Shown: in pieces, positions 58,166 through 64,000 of the stretch | Numbering within the stretch: the first letter of the stretch is position 1 | How the letters are laid out: every line of letters begins with the position of its first letter | Origin: Shinella zoogloeoides | GTDB lineage: Bacteria > Pseudomonadota > Alphaproteobacteria > Rhizobiales > Rhizobiaceae | Length of the DNA stretch: 64,000 bases | Direction: 5' to 3' | Assembly: GCF_020883495.1 (NCBI RefSeq) | Contig: NZ_CP086610.1 | Coordinates: forward strand, 1 to 64,000 | The notes under the pieces: model-generated | What the model was told of the DNA's origin: nothing | The model's database searches: none | Seen by the model: only the letters and a program-made list of their open reading frames with translations | Made by a program: the position numbers and the translations under genes

Positions 58166-59119
58166 TTACCTGTCGCGCCGCTTGCCCATCTCGTCGATGG
58201 TGATGAAGCCATCGCCGTTGCGGTCGCGCTTCTTGAACATCGCATTGGCGGCCGTTTCCATTTCGGTCCTGGTGAGCGTGCCGTTCCTGTCGGTGTCGGC
58301 GCGTTCGAACAGGCGCAGGCCCATGCGGTCCATGCGTGCGTCGCGAAGCGCCGCCCGGGCGGCATCCCTTGCCTCGCCCTCGGTCGCCTTGACCGCGCGG
58401 AAGGCCTTGCGGGCGTCGCGGAAGGCTTCGCGCTTGGCATCGACCTCCGCCTTCGTCACCTCGCCGTTCCTGTCCGTGTCGAAGCGCTCGAAGGCCCGGT
58501 TGGCGCGAGCGAGCATCTCGGCCTGCGAAATCCTGCCGTCCTTATCTGTGTCGAGCCGGTTCAGCATGCGCTCGGCGCGCTGTTCGCCGCCCTTCCCGTG
58601 ATGCCATTTGCCCTTGCCGGAACGGGCGTCCGCCGCGTCGAGCACGCCGTCCTTGTTGCCGTCGCGGCGCTCGAAAATCCTTTCTGCCGCGGCGAGAACC
58701 TCGGCCTTGGAGAGCGAACCGTTCCTGTCGGTGTCGGTCTTTTCGAACATCTTGCCGGCGCCCGGCAGCCTATAGGGGCCGCTGGCGCGCAGCGCCTCGC
58801 GGGCCTTGTCCCTGTCGGCCTCGTTGGCATTGCGCACGGCCTTGCGGGCATCCTTGAACGCGGCGTGGCGGGCCTTGATCTCGTCCTTCGTCACTTCGCC
58901 GTTGCCGTCGGCATCGAAGGCCTTGAAGGCGGTAGAGGCATTCGTCTTGAATTCGTCGAGCGAGACCTTGCCATTCTTGTCGGCGTCGAGGCGCTCGATC
59001 ATCGCGGCGTGGCGCTGGTGGTGCTTGCCCTCGCCCTTGGCGGCGAAGGCGGGGGCGCTGGCGCCCGAAAGAAGAAGGCCGGCGGCGACTGCGCCGAGAA
59101 GGAGTTCCTTTTTAGCCAT
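58166..59119 (-). CDS. Secreted protein with eight EF-hands (calsymin-like)
   Basis: A 317-aa exported calcium-binding protein. The signal peptide (about 1-27) ends PAFAAKG. EF-hand loops are at about residues 45-56, 69-80, 129-140, 153-164, 190-201, 214-225, 275-286 and 299-310, nearly all with Asp at positions 1, 3 and 5 and a terminal Glu. The fourth ends in Asp. The two halves (about 36-178 and 179-317) are an internal duplication: two EF-hands, a DARKA-containing helical linker, two EF-hands. Rhizobium etli calsymin is a comparable secreted EF-hand repeat protein; orthology is not shown. AAGGA precedes the ATG. Confidence 0.88.
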   Translation of the reverse strand: MAKKELLLGAVAAGLLLSGASAPAFAAKGEGKHHQRHAAMIERLDADKNGKVSLDEFKTNASTAFKAFDADGNGEVTKDEIKARHAAFKDARKAVRNANEADRDKAREALRASGPYRLPGAGKMFEKTDTDRNGSLSKAEVLAAAERIFERRDGNKDGVLDAADARSGKGKWHHGKGGEQRAERMLNRLDTDKDGRISQAEMLARANRAFERFDTDRNGEVTKAEVDAKREAFRDARKAFRAVKATEGEARDAARAALRDARMDRMGLRLFERADTDRNGTLTRTEMETAANAMFKKRDRNGDGFITIDEMGKRRDR

Positions 59120-59257
59120 GGTCGTTCCTTTCATCCATCATCGTCCCTTGAGGGGCAGGATAGGGGGAACGCCGGCCGGCGCCAGTTACAAATTGGTAAT
59201 TCAACCTTTTGACCGGAAAGGATTTTTTCCGTGTCGGGAATGAGGCCGCGGAACCGG

Positions 59258-59953
59258 CTAGAGAAGCGCGTTGAGGAAGCCCGTCAGGTCCGACGTCGCA
59301 TAATCGATGTGGTGGTCTTCCGCCGTGCGCTTTTCCCAGGCGTCGGTGAATTCGTGGCTGGCGTCACGCGGGGTGAGCAGCACGGTCTTCATGCCGAGCG
59401 TCTTGGGCACGACGAGGTTGCGCGGCAGGTCCTCGAACATGACCGCATGGGTCGTGTCGACCCGGTGCAGCGCCATGAACTTGTCATAGGTCGCGCCCGC
59501 CGGCTTCGGCACGTATTCCGCCGCGACGATATCGAAGACGTCGTCGAAATGGTGGAAGATGCCGAGGGCCTTCGCCGCCATCTCGGCATGTTTCACGCTG
59601 CCATTGGTGAAGATGAACTTGCGGCCGGGCAGGGCCTGGATCGCCTCGCCGAGCGGCAGGTCGGGCGCCAGCACGCCGTAATTGATGGCGTGCGCCTTTT
59701 CCAGGAAGTCGGACGGGTCGATGTCGTGGTGGATCATCAGCCCCTTCAGCGTGGTGCCGTGATCGAGATAATAGCGCTTCTGGAGCGCGCGCGCGTCGTC
59801 GCGCGAAAGGTCCAGCAGGGCCGAGACATAGGCCGTCATGTTCTTGTCGATCTGGGCGAAGAGATCGACGTGGTGCGGATAGAGCGTGTTGTCGAGGTCG
59901 AAGACCCAGTCACGCACATGGGAAAAGTCGGCTTTGTTCGGAAGATCGCTCAT
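59258..59953 (-). CDS. HAD family hydrolase, pyrimidine 5'-nucleotidase type
   Basis: A 231-aa phosphatase of the SDT1/pyrimidine 5'-nucleotidase group. Motif I is VFDLDNTLYP (nucleophile Asp and acid/base Asp, about residues 17-26), motif II is FIFTNGS, and motif III is the Lys in YVPKPAGATYDK with FEDLPRNL carrying the motif IV acidic residues. A small helical cap lies between I and II. The ATG giving MSDLPNKADF was chosen over two upstream Met codons. It is divergent from the EamA transporter. Confidence 0.85.
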   Translation of the reverse strand: MSDLPNKADFSHVRDWVFDLDNTLYPHHVDLFAQIDKNMTAYVSALLDLSRDDARALQKRYYLDHGTTLKGLMIHHDIDPSDFLEKAHAINYGVLAPDLPLGEAIQALPGRKFIFTNGSVKHAEMAAKALGIFHHFDDVFDIVAAEYVPKPAGATYDKFMALHRVDTTHAVMFEDLPRNLVVPKTLGMKTVLLTPRDASHEFTDAWEKRTAEDHHIDYATSDLTGFLNALL

Positions 59954-60047
59954 GGCCCGTCTTATGGCACGGCGCATGACGGAGGGAAACGGAATTTTCC
60001 GCACGGGAGCGATGGATTCGGCGGGGTCTCCATGCTAGCGGGCTGGC

Positions 60048-60965
60048 ATGGAAATCTGGGTTCTCATCACCATCGCCGCGGCCTTCCTCCAGAATGTCCG
60101 CTCCGCCATGCAGAAGCACCTGAAGGGACGCATGGGCACGACCGGCGCGACCTTCGTGCGCTTCGGCTTCGGCATGCCCTTCGCGCTCGCCTATATGGCG
60201 ATCCTCGCCTTCGTCCTGGCGCGGCCCCTGCCGGTCCCGAACGGCGCGTTCTTCTTCTGGGCGGTTGTCGGCGGCGTCGCGCAGATCGCGGCCACCTTCC
60301 TGCTCGTCCACCTGTTCTCCTTCCGCAATTTCGCGGTCGGCACGGCCTATTCCCGCACGGAACCGGCGCAGGCCGCGCTCTTCGGGCTCGTGTTCCTCGG
60401 CGAGCGCGCCTCGGCGGGCACGCTCGTCGCCATCGCGGTCTCCGTCGCCGGGGTCATGGTGATCTCGGTGGCGCGCAGCGTGGTGTCCGTCCGCTCGCTC
60501 TTTACCTCGGTCCTCACGCGCACGGCCGGGATCGGCCTCCTCTCCGGCACGTTCTTCGGGGTTTCCGCCGTCGCCTATCGCTCGGCCTCGCTGGCGCTGG
60601 CCCCGAGCCTGCCCGCACCGGACTATGCGGTGCAGGCGAGCTACACGCTCGTCTTCGTCATCGTGATGCAGACGGTGCTGATGCTCGGCTGGATTCTGGC
60701 GCGCGAGCGGGACGAACTGCCGCGCATCGCGGCGGCATGGCGGCCCGCGCTGCTCGTCGGCTTCGTCGGCGCGACGGCATCCTTCGGCTGGTTCATGGCC
60801 ATGACATTGCAGCAGGCGGCGGTGGTGAAGGCGCTGGCGCAGGTGGAAATGCTCTTCACCTTCGCCTCCACCGTCTTCATCTTCAAGGAGCGCATCAACC
60901 GGCTGGAGATCGTCGGCTGCGCGCTCATCGTGGTCGGTGTGCTCGCGCTCCTCGCCTACGGCTGA
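60048..60965 (+). CDS. EamA/DMT family transporter
   Basis: A 305-aa inner-membrane transporter with about ten predicted transmembrane helices and two EamA repeats. The first ends near residue 143 (GTAYSRTEPAQAALFGLVFLGERAS); the second ends with ALAQVEMLFTFASTVFIFKERINRLEIVGCALIVVGVLALL. The substrate is unknown; the family exports amino acids and other metabolites. It converges on argB, with 13 bp between the stops and no obvious terminator. Confidence 0.85.
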   Translation: MEIWVLITIAAAFLQNVRSAMQKHLKGRMGTTGATFVRFGFGMPFALAYMAILAFVLARPLPVPNGAFFFWAVVGGVAQIAATFLLVHLFSFRNFAVGTAYSRTEPAQAALFGLVFLGERASAGTLVAIAVSVAGVMVISVARSVVSVRSLFTSVLTRTAGIGLLSGTFFGVSAVAYRSASLALAPSLPAPDYAVQASYTLVFVIVMQTVLMLGWILARERDELPRIAAAWRPALLVGFVGATASFGWFMAMTLQQAAVVKALAQVEMLFTFASTVFIFKERINRLEIVGCALIVVGVLALLAYG

Positions 60966-60978
60966 GCGCGCCGCCGGA

Positions 60979-61866
60979 TCAGGGCACCAGAAGCGTGCCC
61001 GCGCCGTGCTCGGTGAAGAGTTCGAGCAGCACGGAATGGGCCGTCTTGCCGTTGAGGATGACGACGCCCTGCACGCCCGCCTTGATGGCGTCGATGCAGG
61101 TCTCGACCTTCGGGATCATGCCGCCGGAAATCGTGCCGTCCTTGATGAGCGCGCGGGCCTCGGCGACGGAAAGCTCCTTGATGAGCTGGCCGTTTTTGTC
61201 GAGCACGCCCGGCACGTCCGTCAGGAAGAGGAGGCGCGTCGCATTCAGCGCGCCGGCAATGGCCCCGGCGAAGGTATCGGCATTGATGTTGTAGGTGTGG
61301 CCGTCGCGGCCGGGCGCGACCGGGGCGATGACCGGGATCATCTCGGACTTGGCCAGCAGGTCGATCAGCGTGCGGTCGACTTCGACCACCTCGCCGACGA
61401 AGCCGAGATCGAGGATGCGCTCGATATTGCTGTCCGGGTCGACGACGGTCTTGTTGGCCTTTTCGGCGAAGACCATGTTGCCGTCCTTGCCGCACAGGCC
61501 AATCGCCCATTCGCCCGTCTGGTTGATGAGCGCGACGATCTCCTTGTTGATCGAGCCGGCCAGAACCATCTCGACGATCTCGACCGTCTTCTGGTCGGTG
61601 ACGCGAAGCCCCCCTTCGAACTTGGATTCGATGCCCATCTTGGTCAGCATCGCGCCGATCTGCGGGCCGCCGCCATGCACGACGATGGGGTTGACGCCGG
61701 ACTGCTTGAGAAGCGCGATGTCGCTCGCGAAAGCCTTGCCCAGTTCCGCATTGCCCATGGCGTGGCCACCGTATTTCACCACGATGGTCTTGTTCTCGTA
61801 GCGCTGCATATAGGGCAGGGCCTGGGCGAGAAGGCGGGCTTGGGTTTCGCTTTCGGATAGGGACAT
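60979..61866 (-). CDS. argB: Acetylglutamate kinase
   Basis: It phosphorylates N-acetylglutamate, the second and usually feedback-controlled step of arginine synthesis, and is a PII target in some bacteria. KYGGHAMGN (about residues 34-42, Lys for phosphate), [13 protein letters not shown] (about 69-81) and [27 protein letters not shown] (ATP and substrate site) are in order. 295 aa. An N-terminal helix precedes the fold, as in arginine-sensitive hexameric enzymes. It stands alone; the 253-bp region upstream to the anti-sigma gene has a CTATAT (62054-62059) on the plus strand but no matching -35. Confidence 0.95.
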   Translation of the reverse strand: MSLSESETQARLLAQALPYMQRYENKTIVVKYGGHAMGNAELGKAFASDIALLKQSGVNPIVVHGGGPQIGAMLTKMGIESKFEGGLRVTDQKTVEIVEMVLAGSINKEIVALINQTGEWAIGLCGKDGNMVFAEKANKTVVDPDSNIERILDLGFVGEVVEVDRTLIDLLAKSEMIPVIAPVAPGRDGHTYNINADTFAGAIAGALNATRLLFLTDVPGVLDKNGQLIKELSVAEARALIKDGTISGGMIPKVETCIDAIKAGVQGVVILNGKTAHSVLLELFTEHGAGTLLVP

Positions 61867-62119
61867 GGCGGCCTCGTGGAATTGGACGGGGCCTGTTTAA
61901 CGCATGTTTTGCGACGATGGAATGATCCGCCCGCCACATTGATGCCGGATGGCGGAAAAAGGGTGCCGGGGGTCTCGGGCCGTTGGTAAGGCGGGTTTTG
62001 AGGAATAGAATGTCGCCCGGCGCATTTGCACGAGCAAAAGCGCGAGTGCATGCCTATATAGGAGACAAGCGGGGTTGCGCCCCGCGGCAATCCGTCGAAC
62101 GAAGAGAGTGCGTGAACCG

Positions 62120-62704
62120 ATGACGGCGTCCGGGCGAGAGATGAGGGAACCCTGCTGCGACGAGGTGATCGCGGGCGAATATGTGCTCGGCGCCCTTTCC
62201 GCCGAGGAGCGCCGCAAGGTCGAGGCGCGGCTTGCGAAGGACCGGCAGTTCGCCGCCATGGTCAGCCGCTGGAAGGAAAATCTTTCCACGCTCGACGACG
62301 AGCACGAGGGGCTGCATCTGCCGCCGCATCGTTATCCCGCCGGCCAGCATATTCTTGCCGGCACGACGCCCGATGCGGTGCTTTCCGGCAAGGTCGCAGG
62401 CGGGTGCTGGCATTCGCTGATGCTCTGGCGCGCCCTTGCCCTCGCCTCGCTCGCCGTCGCCGCCGGCCTCGCCTTCTCGATGGGCGCGCTGCTCGGGCCG
62501 CGCGCGGGCGGTGAGGTGCTGGAGGTCTGGCTGACCGAGGAAGGCAAGGCGCCCGTCTCGCTCGGCGTGCTGGCGAAGGAAGGCAAGGACGGGCTGGTCG
62601 TCCCGGCGGGAATGCACGAGCGCCTCTCCGGGGGTGGGAAACTGTCCGTCAGCGTCCGGCCCACCGGCAAGGCGCTGGAGCCGGTGGCCGCGCGGCTCGA
62701 TTGA
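62120..62704 (+). CDS. Anti-sigma factor, RskA-like
   Basis: A 194-aa bitopic protein. The cytosolic part (about residues 1-100) has the anti-sigma pattern CCDEVIAGEYVLGALSAEERRKVEARLAKDRQF. One transmembrane helix follows (about 108-130; RALALASLAVAAGLAFSMGALL), and the C-terminal periplasmic part resembles the RskA domain (VWLTEEGKAPVSLGVL). No His-x3-Cys-x2-Cys zinc site is present. Such genes are normally coupled to an ECF sigma gene; none lies beside it here. The ATG has GAAGAGAG upstream; an earlier Met at 62075 is less likely. Confidence 0.8.
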   Translation: MTASGREMREPCCDEVIAGEYVLGALSAEERRKVEARLAKDRQFAAMVSRWKENLSTLDDEHEGLHLPPHRYPAGQHILAGTTPDAVLSGKVAGGCWHSLMLWRALALASLAVAAGLAFSMGALLGPRAGGEVLEVWLTEEGKAPVSLGVLAKEGKDGLVVPAGMHERLSGGGKLSVSVRPTGKALEPVAARLD

Positions 62705-62733
62705 ACCTTGCTGCCCTCCGGGATCGCCGCGGC

Positions 62734-63390
62734 CTATCGCGGTGCGATGGCCGTGAGGATGGCGCTGCGCAGCTCATCGAGGCCGCGGCCCTTTTCCGAT
62801 GAGGTGGCGAGCACGTCGGGATAGGCGGCGGGATGCTTGGCGATCTTCTGCAGCGTTTCCTCGATGAGGCGCGGAACGCCGGCTTCCTTGATCTTGTCGG
62901 TCTTGGTCAGCACCACCTGATAGGAGACGGCCGCCTTGTCGAGCAGGGAGAAGACCTCGTCGTCGTTCTTCTTGATGCCGTGGCGGCTGTCGATCAGCAC
63001 ATAGACACGCTTCAGCGTGGAACGGCCGCGCAGATAGTCGAAGACGAGCTTCGTCCAGGCATCCACCTGTTCCTTCGGGGCCTGCGCATAGCCGTAGCCG
63101 GGCATGTCGACCAGCGCCATCGGCGGCAGGTCGCCTTCCTCGCCCGAAAAGCCATCCGGCACGAAGTAGTTGAGTTCCTGCGTGCGGCCGGGGGTATTGG
63201 AGGTGCGCGCCAGACCCTTGTGGCCGACCAGCGCGTTGATCAGCGACGACTTGCCGACATTCGAGCGGCCGGCGAAGGCGATCTCCGGCGGGCCTTCCGG
63301 CGGCAGGAATTTCATGGCCGGAACGCCGCGGATGAAGATCCACGGCCTGCCGAACAGGGGCTTGTCGTCCTGCGACGTCGTCTCGGTCAT
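62734..63390 (-). CDS. engB: Ribosome biogenesis GTPase EngB (YsxC/YihA)
   Basis: A GTPase needed for 50S subunit assembly. G1 is [13 protein letters not shown] (about residues 39-51), G2 lies around [10 protein letters not shown]3 is [10 protein letters not shown] (about 91-100), G4 is LTKTDKIK and G5 is ATSSEKGRG. 218 aa from the ATG giving MTETTSQDD, which has AGGA upstream. It follows yidC on this strand, but a terminator separates the two genes. The product usually travels with yidC and argB in alphaproteobacteria, as here. Confidence 0.95.
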   Translation of the reverse strand: MTETTSQDDKPLFGRPWIFIRGVPAMKFLPPEGPPEIAFAGRSNVGKSSLINALVGHKGLARTSNTPGRTQELNYFVPDGFSGEEGDLPPMALVDMPGYGYAQAPKEQVDAWTKLVFDYLRGRSTLKRVYVLIDSRHGIKKNDDEVFSLLDKAAVSYQVVLTKTDKIKEAGVPRLIEETLQKIAKHPAAYPDVLATSSEKGRGLDELRSAILTAIAPR

Positions 63391-63462
63391 TGGTCCTGCC
63401 TTTGTTGTATTGCCCCCGGCTTCCCGGTTTTGGCCGCGAAAGTCAAGCGCAGGCATGGACGC

Positions 63463-63493
63463 CAAAAGAAAACCCCGGCGCGAGGCCGGGGTT
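63463..63493 (-). terminator. Intrinsic terminator of yidC
   Basis: On the minus strand an AACCCCGGC/GCCGGGGTT stem (63493-63485 with 63479-63471), with a 5-base loop, is followed by TTTTCTTTT. It starts 25 bases after the yidC stop and separates it from engB. Confidence 0.85.
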
Positions 63494-63517
63494 CGTTGTC
63501 TGCGATCTGGTGCGCCG

Positions 63518-64000
63518 TCAGGATGGTTTCGGCTTCTTGCTGAACAGGCCCTTCAGGTTGTCGAACAGCTCGATCTTCACACCATGGCGCTTCATGATGA
63601 TCGCCTGCTGGATGATCGAGAGCGTGTTGTTCCAGGCCCAGTAGATCACGAGGCCGGCCGGGAAGGTCGCCAGCATGAAGGTGAAGACCAGCGGCATCCA
63701 GGTGAAGATCATCGCCTGGGTCGGGTCGGGCGGCGTCGGGTTCATGCGCATCTGCAGGAACATGGTGACGCCCATGATCAGCGGCCAGACGCCGATCATC
63801 AGCATATGCGGCACTTCGAAGGGCAGCAGGCCGAACAGGTTGAAGATCGAGGTCGGATCGGGCGCCGAAAGGTCCTGGATCCAGCCGAAGAACGGCGCAT
63901 GGCGCATTTCGATCGTGACGTAGATCACCTTGTAGAGTGCGAAGAAGACCGGGATCTGCAGGAGGATCGGCCAGCAACCCGCCAGCGGATTGATCTTCTC
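63518..64000 (-). CDS. yidC: Membrane protein insertase YidC, 3' part
   Basis: Partial gene: the last 160 residues, with the 5' part beyond the right edge. The frame runs to the last base, and the codons before the internal Met read [20 protein letters not shown], the highly conserved YidC/Oxa1 segment. The last helices ([54 protein letters not shown]) and a short basic tail follow. YidC inserts membrane proteins alone or with SecYEG. A terminator follows. Confidence 0.95.
   Translation of the reverse strand, partial: EKINPLAGCWPILLQIPVFFALYKVIYVTIEMRHAPFFGWIQDLSAPDPTSIFNLFGLLPFEVPHMLMIGVWPLIMGVTMFLQMRMNPTPPDPTQAMIFTWMPLVFTFMLATFPAGLVIYWAWNNTLSIIQQAIIMKRHGVKIELFDNLKGLFSKKPKPS

Overview
The window is about 64 kb of high-GC, gene-dense chromosome from an alphaproteobacterium of the Rhizobiaceae (Ensifer/Sinorhizobium, Shinella, Rhizobium, Agrobacterium group). 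Evidence: DnaA, GlnD, MutS, RpoN, Mur/Fur and PhrR/PraR sequences of rhizobial type; an ornithine-lipid acyltransferase (OlsB); a malic enzyme fused to a phosphotransacetylase-like domain; and promoter-like sequences of the rhizobial form CTTGAC-N17-CTATAT. The gene order from the hybrid kinase through olsB, tme, mutS, glnD, murJ, trpS, the acyltransferase, miaB, phoH, ybeY, tlyC, lnt, phrR and metK matches, from memory, one block of the Sinorhizobium meliloti chromosome. I see no insertion sequence, prophage, CRISPR array, rRNA or tRNA gene.

Layout. 0-8.5 kb: dnaA with a terminator, a GNAT acetyltransferase, the minus-strand run rph - VOC protein - rdgB - hemW, then hrcA-grpE and the minus-strand ptsN and hpf. 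8.7-12.5 kb (minus): lptC-lptA-lptB (LPS export) leading into rpoN. 12.6-17.3 kb: sppA, ihfB, a LapA-domain protein, an orphan CoxG-like protein on the minus strand, two RNA methyltransferases and lspA joined by ATGA overlaps. 17.4-30.8 kb: hybrid histidine kinase, olsB, tme (minus), mutS, glnD, murJ and a minus-strand M15-like peptidase. 31-38.9 kb: trpS, uspA, nfu, tsaB, rimI, mur, olsA/plsC, miaB, phoH, ybeY. 38.9-45.3 kb: tlyC, lnt, phrR, metK, trmB and the minus-strand hsp20-DUF1150 pair. 45.4-51.6 kb: nucleoside hydrolase with a small unknown protein, a chemoreceptor, ribokinase, rmuC. 51.7-64 kb: def-fmt-truA, dapD-DUF805-dapE-membrane protein (minus), a LOG-family protein, a secreted eight-EF-hand protein, a HAD phosphatase, an EamA transporter, argB, an orphan anti-sigma factor, engB and the 3' part of yidC. 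No gene-free stretch exceeds 300 bases.

Most of the content is housekeeping: replication and repair, envelope biogenesis (LPS export, lipoprotein processing, lipid II flipping, membrane insertion), translation and tRNA modification, lysine/peptidoglycan precursor synthesis, and nitrogen/PTS regulation. I did not find a convincing new multi-gene system. The most informative signals are regulatory and non-coding: a near-perfect iron-control element over the nfu start site, a ROSE-like RNA thermometer hairpin before hsp20, a 27-bp interrupted palindrome inside the metK promoter, and perfect 16-bp palindromes upstream of olsB and of the chemoreceptor gene. Notable proteins are the internally duplicated EF-hand protein, a hybrid kinase with a degenerate receiver domain, and an anti-sigma factor with no sigma factor beside it.
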